Positions 12,048 through 23,888 of a stretch of DNA of 64,000 nucleotides are shown here, in pieces. Made by a program: the position numbers and the translations under genes. The stretch is from Hydractinia symbiolongicarpus (Eukaryota > Cnidaria > Hydrozoa > Anthoathecata > Hydractiniidae), in NCBI RefSeq assembly GCF_029227915.1, contig NC_079885.1, positions 25,667,001-25,731,000 on the forward strand, written 5' to 3'. Position 1 is the first letter of the stretch. The number at the start of each line of letters is the position of its first letter. The notes beneath the pieces were generated by a model that was given only the letters and a program-made list of their open reading frames with translations, had not been told where the DNA came from and ran no database searches.

Positions 12048-13610
12048 TGTAAGTTCTGCTGTGGAAAGCTTTAATTAGTTGAAAAATGCTCAGCAAGTTA
12101 CTCTCTGGGTAGAGTATGGGCACTACATTCTAGTAATATAAACTGCTCCTCTCAGCAATCAAATGATATTGCTACTACACCCAAATCATCCTTTGCGTTT
12201 CAAATAAAGCGTGCAGTCGCATTAGCGTTTTGATCAATTGGTATTGGGAGGCCAGGCGCAAAGAAAGTATTTAGCTTAATGAATTTTCACTCGCCATCGG
12301 CACAACATAGCTGGCACAAACATACTACAAAAATAGGTGAAGAAACTGATAAATTATTCAAAAAAAATATACGACATGAGGCTTTCACGGCGAAACAATA
12401 CCTTAGAAAATTCTAATGAAATTCCCTGCAGGGAAGATAACGAATTAGAAAACGCAACAGTTGACGTGTCCTTTAGTACAGATGGGTCGTTGGGGCCACG
12501 AAAATGGTCCTCCCGGGATGGAATATCCAATGTGAGTTTTGAAGAGACTGCAAAAGCAGTGGATGAATTTACAAAACATCAAAATGTCGGGATTGTGACA
12601 AAATGGAAGAGAAGAAAAACAAATCAGAGATAATTATGGTGGATTTATTAGCATAGTATGTAAAACACAAAGAGCAATGTCTAAAAAATCATGAAGGATC
12701 TGCCCAGGTATGTTAGGAGAATCAGAAAATTAGGCTTCAGCCAGAGGTGTTTAGATTTTGTTACCTGTTTCCATTTTTTGCTTTCTCCTACGTTTTGTTT
12801 GTGTCTTCTAGTCCATTGAGAGCGATGGCGTGAAAACAATTATTTCGTCGTTTAATTGAAAAATTAGGATTGCACTATAAAGTGTATATTGGTGATGGTG
12901 ATAGCAAATCATACAACAATGTGAATAATGATCAACCTTACGGACCATCATTACACATTAAAAAAGAATGCAAGGTCCACGTTACTAAGCGCATGGGAAC
13001 CGGCCTTCGCGAAATTGTAAGAACATATAAAGGTAAGTTGTACTTTGTTAAGTGCATAAATTATAAGCCTCTCTTTTCTGATCCCAAGAATATTTATTAT
13101 TATCCGTTAATAAGAAAATTTGAGGCGGAAAAGTGTTAAAAAAATAAACACATCCAGCCACAGCAGTATATGAAATGACATCCAAAGTATCATACTAATC
13201 CAGGTAAAAACTCAAAGATGGAGGGAGGATTGGTGGTCAAGGACGACTGACAATTTCCCGTATCAATACCTTTCAAATTTTTATGACTTGGTATTGCGCA
13301 AAAACATATTTGATGCGGCAGCAATGGCGAAAGGTACACAGACTATTCTTCAACATTATTCTGTAGATGTATCGCATGCAAATTGTCCGACGGGTCCGAC
13401 AACCCTTGGTGTAGTTTTAATCGGGATGCCGTGACTGGTGAAAAAAAACACAAGCCCATGAAAAATCCACTTCCACCAGCTGTAGTCGAAGTGGTAAAAC
13501 TATTGTTCAACAGGTTGAGTAACCAAGAGTTTCTTAAGGCATGTAAACGCGTCCGCACACAGAATGTAATTGAATCATACTATAATGTTGTACTGTCGCT
13601 GGCTCCATAA
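12048..13610 (+). pseudogene. Mutator-like transposase relic
   Basis: Conceptual translation with stops and shifts gives the order of a Mutator-type (MULE) transposase common in invertebrates. There is an N-terminal cysteine cluster (CKFCCGK, 12048), then IGIGRPGAKKVFSLMNFHSP (about 12235-12295). Next comes a DDE entry region (VDVSFSTDGSLGPRKWSSRDG, about 12460), then IGDGDSKSYNNVNNDQPYGP (about 12888-12948) and VTKRMGTGLREIV. Last are NCPTG (13382), a tract rich in charged residues, and RVRTQNVIESYYNVV (13549-13593). It has two nonsense codons in the N-terminal third (12075 and 12229), frameshifts, and a low-similarity break near 13034-13210. Usual family members are longer and continuous, so this is inactive. 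Confidence 0.65.
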
Positions 13611-13965
13611 ACAAAATTCACTTCCAGCAGTGAAACCAAACCGGCTATTGAATTAGGTACATTACTATTTAACCAATCTAATATAACCCAGCACCTCTTT
13701 TAGATATGCATAATGGGGACTTGATGCTATTTCCAATCCAACTTCCTTTTTCTAAAATTATAAATCATTATTAATCTGCGTACCTCCTTTTATTTTATTA
13801 GAATTATTCATTATAGGATAAAAGAATTGTATGTATTAAGAGTATAAACAAAACCACGGTTCGGCACTCGCGGAGAAATTTGGCCAATGAGAAAATCATG
13901 TGTATCTAAATAGAAATTGATTTAAAGGAACGCATAATTTTTATTATAAGCTTTTAATAAGATTC
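13611..13965. other. Non-coding spacer
   Basis: AT-rich sequence after the Mutator relic. No ORF, inverted repeat or known domain is visible. Confidence 0.5.
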
Positions 13966-14390
13966 CTTTGCGCCCCGGATCCGAGGTAATATTTTTATCC
14001 CCACTCAGGAGTTTTTGCCGAAGCTCGACTCTTCTTCGATGTGCTTTGCCGGACTACTATGGTTCTTACGGTAGTCGAACTACATTTTGCCGCATTTCTC
14101 TGACTTTGTTTCTCTCGATTCCTCTGTTTTCTGCCGTAAAAACAGTCGACTTCGGCGGCCGCCGAGGTGTGGACTTTTTGACACTCTTTAAAACAAAAGA
14201 TACGCTAATTCTTCTGGGGCTTTGCCCGAGACCCGACTTTGGGGGGCTGACAGTGCCCCCCCCTAGACCCCCAGCTGATTTAACGCGCGCAAATTTTGCT
14301 ACGCGAAAATTACGCAAGGACTGCGCTTCGCTTCGCAAATCTGCTTAAGGAAAAAAAATCCTGTATCCGCCCCTGCATCTAGATTATAGC
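13966..14390. mobile_element. GC-rich insert, possible non-autonomous DNA transposon
   Basis: This block is strikingly richer in G+C than its surroundings, with sharp edges. Its right end, read on the minus strand, is CAGGGGCGGATACAGGAT, the style of many hAT termini. The left end GCGCCCCGGATCCGAGG shares only a GGATnC-AGG core, and I find no 8-bp target duplication. The overlapping ORFs on both strands (126 and 90 codons) are products of the composition, not recognisable proteins. Confidence 0.4.
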
Positions 14391-15234
14391 GAATTTTTCA
14401 ATTTGTTTTCCCTCGCTCTTTGCGTCTGCAAGTTGCTTCAAGTAAATTTTGGACAAACTCGTTCCATCATACCTAGAAAAAAATATGGAGTAGAGAAACA
14501 TTGCAAAAACATTTAAAGTTAAAAAACGACCATAAACACTTCTTTTTGCATTTCTTCTAAGGGTTTTGCTTTTGGATCCTTTTCCTTCTTTTCTAGGTTC
14601 CTTTTATTGTTTTTTTCTCATTTACATGCGCTGGTCATTTTCCTGACATTATTAATCGCTTTACAACTAACTTTCCGTTTCTAAAACTTACGCAACATTT
14701 ACTGCATGTTCTGAAAATATATATAGTCTCGTTCCAGTATTACGCGTTTGTAAAAATGCGTAGAAGAATGACGTAAAGAGAAACGTTAATAACAACAAAG
14801 ATGGCGCATTATGTAAAAATTTACGACGATCTTTACTATGTTACATTGCACGAGCTTTAGCTTTCGATAGTATTTTCGTTTTACTTTAAAATTTTCAGAC
14901 ATGCTTGGTAAATCATGCAGCCATGATACGGTGTGCGGAAATCCTTTTATTCAGAATATATTTCTTTTAACAGCGTTCAATGCAGCAGGGGATGCTAACA
15001 AAGAATCTTTTGAAAAAAACAAAGGCTATAGTTAAAAAAATAAAATGGACAAAAAAAATCCGCACACGTTTTACCAGAGTTAACCCAAGCTTCATTTAAT
15101 AACAGAAGCTGATGAAAAATAACGAGATGGAGCTCGTATAAGGCGATTTTTTTCTCGTTTATGATACATTTTTAGGTAGAAATTTCTGCTGACTAAGCAA
15201 TTTTGTTCTTAAGTTAATGTGATTTTATTATGTA
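14391..15234. other. Non-coding AT-rich spacer
   Basis: No ORF of note, no domain and no repeat that I recognise before the Helitron border at 15234. Confidence 0.5.
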
Positions 15235-15951
15235 CTAGTCGACACAGACCCGTGGAAAAATCCACTTAGGCAATAGGACATTGAAAAATTTGGTTGTTTA
15301 AGACGTTTTGCTGACGTCAGCATTGCAAATCTAAAAAATTGGCAAAATTTAGTTTATTCGTTGCCTGTAACGTGTAGAGGTTGAAACGCTGATCAAAATA
15401 ATGTACAGGATCATATCTTTTCTACGAACGACTGAGAACATATAAGGGTTTAAAAATTTTGCTGACGTCAGCAATGGCCTGTTAAAACGGGAAATTTTTT
15501 TTCAGAAATTTATATTCCTGTTACGTTCATCGTATAGACCTTGAAACGATGATCAAGAAAATGTATAGGATCATGTACTTTTGACAAACGGTTGCAGAGA
15601 TATTGAGGTTTAAAGAATTTTTGATGACGTCATTAACCCGTCCATTTCGAAACGGATTGGGGAACCAGGTTTTGCAAAATTACCCAAACTGGTCCTAGGT
15701 GCTCCCTAGTTACCTACGCGGTAAAAAATCATTGACGTCACCACCTCGTTTCCAAATTATTTCGCCTGTAAGTTTTAGGTGCACTGTAATGGCTTCATTA
15801 ATTTAATATAGGATATTGACGTTAAAGTAGTGTTATTGACGTCAGAAAATTTAACATATTAGACATAAGTTTTTCGGCGACATCAAAGGAAAATGACGAT
15901 ATCCACTTTGCCTGTTACAAACAGACACAGTCTCTGTATTATTATAAGAGA
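15235..15951 (-). mobile_element. Non-autonomous Helitron, complete, 717 bp
   Basis: Second copy of the element at 10796-11532 in the same orientation. On the minus strand it starts TCTCTTATAATAATA and ends with the hairpin GTGGATTTTTCCAC plus GGGTCTGTGTCGACTAG. Flanks are A15234 and T15952. It differs from the first copy by substitutions and small indels, so the two are separate insertions or an old duplication. Confidence 0.85.
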
Positions 15952-16121
15952 TTAAGGGCCATAGTTTTGGGATAGAGTAAAAAAATGGTCTAAATAAAAC
16001 ACCGAGTTAATAATTCAGCTATTTGGAGAGCTAAAGAAGGGTCACTGCCACCTTAAAATGCTGCACAAAGATGTGAGTACAAACAATTTTGTAGTTGTTC
16101 AAGCAAATTATATTATAGAGA

Positions 16122-16240
16122 CTAGTCGATAAGGCCCGTGGAAATATCCACTGAAGAGGCAAAATAAAAATGAAAAAAAGAGTCGTTTTTAGTAGGTGCT
16201 ATTTTGAGGCGTCGATCACATATTTCCCAAAATTTTGAAT
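16122..16240 (-). mobile_element. Helitron 3'-end fragment
   Basis: A16121 is followed by CTAGTCGATAAGGCCCGTGG and a weak hairpin partner ATCCAC: the minus-strand 3' signature of the same family. Similarity fades within about 120 bp and the plus-strand Rep-helicase relic follows. No 5' end is seen. Confidence 0.6.
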
Positions 16241-16241
16241 T

Positions 16242-19200
16242 TCCACAGGGAATACAGAGAATTGTAGTGCCACGTTTATCTGATAATAAGGATGATGCCT
16301 TTGCTAGACGTAGGCAATACTCTCAATGTGTTGCATCTTTACGTCCATTGAAATCGACTGATTAGGCCAATACTAGGCGGCATATTGATACTGTTAGACA
16401 GGCTGCTAGGCGTAATGCAAAATCAGCTCAGGAAACTCACAACAAAAATTTATGGATACTCAACAGCACATTGTTTCTAGGTAATTAGAATCTAATGGAC
16501 ACTATACACACAGACAAGCTCAAGATGCTGAAAGACATGCTGTGGCACGTCAAGAACAACATAACGAGCACGGTATAAATAGGAGGCTAGTTATGTTCAA
16601 AGACATGCTGCTCTTCGTGTTCGCAGAAATGCCCAATAATATAATGTTGCACGTTTACATGTTTGCCTAATGTTTATTATTAAGATGTTATGGACAAAAA
16701 TTGTGAGTATTGTCAAGCTGCAAAGTTTGAAAATGAAGAGTGTTTCCAATGCTGTCATAACGGCAAAGTCGCACTAGATAATTTGTCTCCTTAGCATGAG
16801 CAGAAAAAGCATCTGTTAACAAAAAAGTATTACTGCTCAGACAAGTAATTGTTGAACCAATATACGTAAATATAATAATGCGGTTTCGTTTGCTTCATTT
16901 GTAGCAAATCCTCGTCCTCCCCCTGGTCGCGGACCACAATGTTTTTGTATCTGCGGTCAAATAAGAGTACAGGTTGCCGAGCATGCAACCTGTACTCGAA
17001 ATGCTACTACAATGTTGCAGTATTACACTTACCGTGTATTTGTTCGGGGAAATGTTAGCCCGATTCATTAAGGTGAGAATTTATCTTAACAGTATTGTGT
17101 GGATTCTTATGTTAAAGTTGGGGGTGACAACTTAAACTACGTTCGTGCGAATCAACCAAGCCTGTGTGTTGACAGTTATTAAGGTTTAGCTGACCACTTG
17201 AATGCACGAGCTGAAGAGCGAGGCATTCAACCAGGACGTTTGATTGCTTTCCTTCAAGTTTTCAAGGAAGTCCATGTGCCATGGCTCAAAACTATTAAGA
17301 TACTATGGCCACCATTAGTAAATTTAGAAAACCAGATTTTTTTCTGACGTTTACAAGCAATCCAAAAATGGTGCGAGATAACAGAAAATTTGTTTGCAGG
17401 AAAACATGCACATAATCGACCTGATTTAGTTTCTCGAGCTTTTAAATTGAAACTAAACGAACTCCTAATATATATGTTACTGAAAGGGGTGTTTTAGGTA
17501 AAACTGTATCACATATTTATGTTATAGAATTTTAAAAGATAGGGTTTACCTCATTGTAATTTATTACTACGTTTAAATCCCAATGATAAACTTCTGGATG
17601 CAGATGACATGGACAGTGTTATTTTAGCAAAAAATCCTAATCAACAGGAACAACCTGAGCTGTTTGAAATTATTCATCGTGTATGATTCATGGACCATGT
17701 AACTATTTGAATCCTAGCTCTAGGTGTATGGAGGATGGTGTTTCCACAAAAAACTTTTTAAAAAATTTTTAGTGTGTACCGTTGCTGATGTTGATGGATA
17801 TCCATTGTAAAGACGTCGTAATAATGGAATACATATTAATGTCAATAATGTTGCTGTAGATAATCGATGGGTTGTTCCCTACAATCAATTGCTTTCCAAG
17901 AAATACAATGTAAATATAAACTTAGAGGCTTGCATGTCTGGTAAATCTGTTAAATACCTTTATAAATATAATTATAAAGGTATAATACCTAATAAAGGTC
18001 ATGATTGTGCCAACATTGAGATCAATCAACGTATTGATCATGATTAGGTGCAGACGTTCTGAGACAATTTAAAATGCATTAGCAATCTCATGTTGTCCAT
18101 AGACTTCCAGTGCATTTGCTTTATAACCATATTCTTCATTTTCAGCAAGGTCAGGCTGAAGAAGCTTTGAACAGAGTTGCAAATCAAGCGACAAAATTAA
18201 CAGCTTGGTTTGTGCTAAACGGAGAGAATCGCAATGCTCGCCAATATATGTATCCAGACATTCCTCTTCATTTTGTTTTTAATAATGCCAGGAAGATTTG
18301 GACACCCGGGCAAAACTTTAACTTTAAGATTTTCTCTAGAATGTAGTAGAAGTTTGAAGAACTGTAGATGGTAATGTTGCTGAAACATTTCGTGAAACCT
18401 GTTAATTGCGTGTACTCCTGCAAGATGATACTGAATGGAACAATACTTTGCAGGAGGCTGTCAACTTTCAGAAGCTTTGACAATTGAGACAACTGTTTGC
18501 AGTAATACTTATCCACTGTGGACCTTCTGATCCTTATACTTTGTGGACAAGATACAACGATGTTATGTGTGAGGATTATCTTTGCCAAATGAATGAGGAT
18601 CAATCGGGGTACAGGGCGCTTCAAGATATTTATTCTGTACTAAGACAATATGGTAAATCTCTTACTGATTTTAATCTTCCAATTCTAGATAAAATACCTC
18701 TACCTAACAACATTGACGTAGCTATGGAGGCTAAAGGAGCTTCTCAACTGAGGGCTTAACTTACTGAAGAACAGACAGCACTGATGCAGTTATAGAGGTT
18801 GTTGTGAATGTTGCAAACAATACGGCCCAAAATAACCGTTTGTTTTATTTAGAAGGTGCTGATGGCAGTGGTAAACCCTTTATTTATAATTACCTTGTTT
18901 TTGAACTTTCAGGTAGAGGCTTTCAATTTGGAACTGTTGCATTTACTGATATAGCAGCAACCCTTTTGAAAAACGGTACCACCATAAATAAACTGTTTCG
19001 ATTACCAGTTCCTATTTTAGAAAACAGTACATGAAGCATAACTTCAGTGTCTGCTTATGCTGCAAAGCTACGACAAAAAAACTCTTTCTACTTGATGAAT
19101 CTTCCATGATCTCTAAACATGCCTTCCCTGTAATGGACCGTCTTCTCAAAGAATATAAAGAACTGCCATTTGGAGGTAAAGTTGTTTATTTAGGTTGTGA

Positions 19201-19690
19201 TTTTTTACAGTTGTTGCCTGTTCTTAGAAAAGGAAGACCAACTGAGATTGTTAACATGTGCTGAAAAAGTTCTCTTCAATGGCACTTGGTAACAGAATTT
19301 AGATTAACTCGCAACATTCGAACAAGAACAGGAGAACAAGAATTTGCTGCATGGCTTCTGCAACTTGGGAAAGGTGTTTTACCTATTTGGGAACATACAC
19401 CATTTCAAGGTGCAATCGAAGTGCCATCTAATTGTGTTTTGGATCAACATAAATGAATTGTTGATACTTTGTTTACGGATTTTTACACAGAAAAATGGCA
19501 TCATCTGTAATACTAACACCTACAAATGGTGATTCACTTATCATTAATAATCAGGTGCTGATATTGTTGCCTGGTGAAGAAAAAAATTATTTCAGTGCAG
19601 ATGATGATGTTTGTGATGATGAGGAGGAACGGAATCAATATCCGGTGGAATTTTTAAATCGTATCACACCCTTAGGTATGCCTCCTAATT
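16242..19690 (+). pseudogene. Helitron Rep-helicase relic
   Basis: Nearly collinear with the Rep-helicase at 32511-37155 but heavily decayed. Recognisable blocks are the RRRQYSQCVASLRPL repeat-rich N-terminus (16312), a cysteine cluster [20 protein letters not shown] (16730-16790), Rep pieces around 17340-18010 and PIF1-type helicase segments. The helicase segments include GADGSGKPF (Walker A with Thr lost, 18857), [13 protein letters not shown] (Walker B, 19087) and VYLGCDFLQLLPVL (19186). About 0.5 kb is missing near 16960-16997 relative to the other copy. The Rep HUH motif is broken (LPHCNLL near 17550), and motifs V and VI are cut off at 19690. There are many stops. It is older than the 9.2-kb Helitron copy. 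Confidence 0.85.
16965..16997. repeat. Perfect 13-bp inverted repeat at a deletion junction
   Basis: GAGTACAGGTTGC, a 7-nt spacer CGAGCAT, then GCAACCTGTACTC. The right arm is native helicase-gene sequence (the other copy has GCAACCCGTACTC near 33879). The left arm replaces about 500 bp found in the other copy. This looks like an inverted templated insertion at a deletion. Confidence 0.8.
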
Positions 19691-19691
19691 A

Positions 19692-19804
19692 GTAGATGTA
19701 GGGAGTCACTCGAATTAGGACATTGGGGTTCAAGCGTAAACCCCTCGCTTTTACATAGATCCCCGACACCCCCGCAAAAATCTGTGACTCCGTGTAGTAT
19801 CTAC
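19692..19804. repeat. Imperfect inverted repeat at the Polinton side boundary
   Basis: GTAGATGTAGGGAGTCAC (19692-19709) pairs imperfectly with GTGACTCCGTGTAGTATCTAC (19784-19804). It lies where Rep-helicase similarity stops and before the first Polinton-like gene, so it may be a remnant of a Polinton terminus. Confidence 0.45.
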
Positions 19805-20007
19805 GCGAAAATCTTTGGCGTCATCAGCATAAATTAATCAAAATGATCATAAATTATAAATTCTGCTGACAGAAGCAAAAACATCTGCACATGCGCAAAA
19901 TTCCGATAAAATCTACCGACGTCATTTTGCGCAAATTGAGTAAAATAATTTTCTGTCCATCTAAAAATTTTATTGATAATTAAATTCTACTTATAATAAA
20001 TAGAAAA

Positions 20008-20360
20008 ATGAGTTGGTTAAGAACGGCAATAACACAATTATACAACGCTGTATCAGCGCCGATGACAGCCACTCGCGATGCTCTTACCACTTGATTGCAG
20101 AGTGTGAGGGATATTATTACTGATTATTACAAAAAAGCAAAAAAACAATTTTCGAGAGGAACGACGCTTCACGATGAGATCGAGCATGAAGCACAAGAGA
20201 ATTACTACAACATGGAGGATATACAAGATAAATATAAGGGAATCAAAGATATGAAACACCTATTCCCTCGAGAAAAGAAGGAGGCCACGGATTTAGAAGT
20301 GATCGAAGATATTCAGCATATATTCAGCATATATTTGAAAATGATATACAAATGCTGCAG
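20008..20360 (+). pseudogene. Small Polinton-associated gene relic (MSWL protein)
   Basis: Starts MSWLRTAITQLYNAVSAPMT and continues in the same frame past one TGA at 20092 into a charged, helical-looking segment rich in Lys/Glu (SVRDIITDYYKKAKKQF, EVIEDIQHIF) until a short duplication of ATTCAGCATAT near 20311-20333 disrupts it. I recognise the start as typical of proteins preceding DNA polymerase B in cnidarian Polinton/Maverick copies, but its function is not known to me. The placement just upstream of the polymerase relic supports the link. Confidence 0.5.
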
Positions 20361-20479
20361 GATGAGAGTCGTATCAAAACATAGAGGATCAACAAGAATC
20401 TGAACCATACGCTCACGCGTGCTATCATGGATAAAATCACCCCTCATATAGATATGCGAGTAAATGTTGTTTAAAGTTT

Positions 20480-23400
20480 CAGCTGTAACATCTACCAAGG
20501 AGGAGGTGGTGCATCTTTATATCACAAAACTAAGAGCTCCAAGTCGTTATCAAGCATCGCAGACATCGAAGCTTTCATAGAGGAATATGAAATGAAACGA
20601 CCTGGAGAACGGAAAGTTTTGGAGCAAAGCCTACTTCCCAGCATCGAGAACTATAGATACCCCAGGAGTATATGAAAGGAAAATCGTCTTCGATTATGTA
20701 CAGGTTAAGATCATAAGCGCGCGCGAACCTCTGTTGGGCTGCAGACCTCTTCCAGACTGGCTACGAAAGAGGAGATGCATCTACGGTATTGATGGTAGGG
20801 AGGAAAGAAAGGACAATTTGTGTATGTGGCGATGTCTTGCCATACACTACCGGGGAGATAGAAAACAGAGGGAATAGTTTGTCACCAAAGAACCATTTGC
20901 CCTAGAGTACTATGAGGACTCCAAGCTAAAGCGTAATGACGTGCTCCCTACAAAGCTGGTGGATATGGAAAGTATCGCAAACCATCTCAAGATCAACATC
21001 AAAGTGTATGAACCTAAGTCAAACAACGAGAAAGCACCATGGCGACTCGTCTATGGTCGGAAGCAGCATAAGAAAGGGTTAGATGACATCACTATTTGAA
21101 TGTTGGAAGGCCACTGCTTTTACATTAACGATATTGAGGTGTTGACAAAAATGCTGGAGTGCGAGGTATGTGGCCAACTATTTACAAAAGCATGCAATCT
21201 CACGCGACATAAGAAAGATGAATGTTAAGGGGTCAAGACGACGATCATTTGCAAGGTAAGGAAGTGAAACATATGCCGATATTCTATGGTGAAGGTTATA
21301 GCTACGCTGCATCTAAATGGTAAGAACACATATCGAGGGAAACAAGAAGGCATATACATCACGCATTCTGTGGTCATGGTGGTGAACGTGTGATATGTGA
21401 TGAAAAAGGGAAGGAGTGGAGAGTAGACGGTTATGAGCCTATCACGAAGACCGTCAACGAATACCATGGATGCATTTGGCCCGGATGCTCCTGCCAGCCA
21501 GAACAACCTGACACATATCGTTATAAACAAACGATGAAAAGGGAGGATATCATAAGACAACAGGGATACAACCTCGTTACCGAAAGTTCAATAAAAAATT
21601 CACACCCTATCCTCATTACATCGTGTTTAATTTCGAGGCCATCTTGTCACCTTTAAATTACCAGCAAACATTTGATTTAACATACCTTTTATAGCATATA
21701 CCAGTAAGTGTCGGTATTGACGATAGTCTGAATGACAACCCAACGTTCATAGAGCATGAAGATCCTAAAATTTTATTGAAACTTTTTTTAGAAGAACTGA
21801 AAACGCCCTTATTGTCGCCGAAGTGGAAATAATGTACCCAAGACCAACAGATTTCGACATGCTTGTAGATGGATAAACCATGATGCTGTGATTGGTTTAA
21901 CTGTGGAAAATATGATCTGAATATGATCAAGCGCTATTTTGTCGAAGAAATTACGAAAAACGAAAGCGAAAAGACAAAAGTAGACAAAAAGACAACAATT
22001 ACATGTTCGTGACAACATCAAAATTCAAATTTCTTGATATTATGAATTTTCTCGCTCCTGGCATGAGCTACGACATGCAAATCTCTCGAATGCAAGCTCG
22101 AAAAGCTCGTATTCCCATAAGAATGGTTAACAAGTTACGACAAGTTAAACTATGTCGGCCCTGTCGCTCACAATGATTTTTATAGCCGATTGAACGGTTA
22201 GAATACACTTTACGTTGAAGAGTGCGAAGCCTTCTGCACCAGATTCTATAATGGAGGTTGTGTGAAGATGATGGACTGGTTACGCGAATATAGGATGGCT
22301 GACGTTGAACCCTTTAACGAAGCAGTTGATAAGACAAGACGTCAATACTACGGAGATGATATCCACATTTTAAAAGATGCAGTCAGTATTCCAGGCGTGT
22401 CGATGCGTTATGTGCTGAACAAGACTCTAAAATTAAACCGTAAGGTAGAGCTCTATGCACCAGGTGAGCCTTGTAAGCATACATGTGAAGAAGACTGCTA
22501 CAGCAAGACATGCAAGGATTGTAAAAATGTGCAGAAAGCTTGTACGAAATGTACGAAGAATGAGGCTTACGAGCTGCTACAAACAGGTATAGTAGGAGGT
22601 CCGGCGATCTTGTTCTGTCAGTATCACGAGAGTGGTGTGACAAGGATCAGATCAAATGTATACAAGGACTCCAAAACGTACATGACTATCTTGGGGCTAT
22701 ATGCAAGTATGAGGTACCTGAGCACCTTGTTGCAAGACTTCCCTTGGAGTAAGGAAAAATTGATCAAAATTGCTGAGCCCAAATCGCCGGATAGCGTTGA
22801 GGAACTCACACAAGATGTGCAAGCAGGCTCGCTGTTTGCGTTTGCCCAAGTTGACATTAAAGTGCCCGCAGATTTGTATGAGAAATTCTCCAAGATATCA
22901 CCTCTGTGTGTTGTACGTAAAAGAGATACCAGATAAAGGAATCCCTGAGCATATGCACGCGTACCTGGTATCGACAGGTCGTAAACGTGTTTCTGGTACA
23001 CGTAAGCTCGTTGGCTTGATGAAAGCGGAAAAGATCCTGCTATATAAGCCTGTTCTAAAATGGTACCTTGTTCATGGTATGATAGTGACAGCCATCCACC
23101 AACGCCTTGAGTATAAGCGAGGTAAACAATTTGCTTGGTTCCCTGAAGAGATCGCGAAGGCTCGTAGGGAAGCTGATAAAGATAAAGATTAGCGTATTGT
23201 TGGCGATACATGCAAGCTGAAAGTTAACTCGTTTATGGTAAGATGATTGCAGATGTCGCAAGGCATGTAAATACAATGTTCACGAGCAACAAAGAAAGGT
23301 TGATCAAGCGATGAGATCTCCATATTTCGAAGACTTGGAGCCGATAGGCGTTGCTTATGAAATTAGAGAAGGAAAGCACAGGTGCGGGGTTGACAGAGCC

Positions 23401-23650
23401 TAACAATGCTGGATTGCAGTTTACCAACTAGCCAAGTTACGTATGCTTGAATTTTACTACGATTTCCTGGATAAGTATGTAGATCTCCAAGACTTTAAGT
23501 ATATCTATATCGGCACAGATAGCGCTTATTTTTTCATTTCTGGAGAAGAATTGCGCAATGTCGTACGCCATGGGCTGGCCAAGGAGTTCCGCCAAAGATG
23601 TGAAAAATTCTGATATAGAGGAGCCTGGAAAAGAGATACTTGTTTTAGCG
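20480..23650 (+). pseudogene. Polinton/Maverick DNA polymerase B relic
   Basis: A chain of segments in changing frames. 20693-20870 gives GCRPLPDWLRKRRC and NLCMWRCLAIHYRGDR, a Cys-containing N-terminal region. Around 21100 is GHCFYINDIEVLTKMLECE with a C2H2 finger CEVCGQLF...H. The region 21380-21520 reads CDEKGKEWRVDGYEP and FHGC-like EYHGCIWPGCSC; 21900-21950 gives KYDLNMIKRYFVEEITKNE; 22022-22080 gives KFLDIMNFLAPGMSYDMQIS. The longest open part is 22262-22936, with cysteine-rich CKHTCEEDCYSKTCKDC and the palm-domain phrase KTYMTILGLYASM. After a shift, 22905-23190 continues, and 23430-23570 includes LAKLRMLEFYYDFLDKY and GTDSAYF, the motif C region with Gly before TDS where Asp is expected. 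It then stops. Inactive, about two thirds of the gene is traceable. Confidence 0.75.
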
Positions 23651-23888
23651 AAAAAATTTAAACAATAAAATTTCAATTTTTTAAATAAGCGCCCCCTTAT
23701 TTGAATAATCGCTCCTTTCGAATAAGCGCCCTTAAAAATTATTTACGGTATTTTAACATTGCGGTGCAATTCATATAAAGGATATTTTTTTATATCATGG
23801 GAAGTATTTATGTATTTTACTGTATATTATCAGACTTAGTCAGACCTGCGTACCGTACGGGCGTGTTTCAGAGTGGCGCGAGAAATCT
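23651..23888. other. Spacer with AAGCGCCC motifs
   Basis: Short repeats of AATAAGCGCCC (23685-23733) resemble GGGCGTTTA-type motifs at 49432 and 49673, hinting at a dispersed non-coding repeat. No gene. Confidence 0.4.

Noticed and set aside
13968-14348. Overlapping 126- and 90-codon ORFs as genes
   Set aside because: Openness on both strands follows from the GC-rich composition; no domain.
22624-23211. 195-codon minus-strand ORF
   Set aside because: It is the antisense shadow of the polymerase B relic, whose plus-strand frame carries the conserved motifs.
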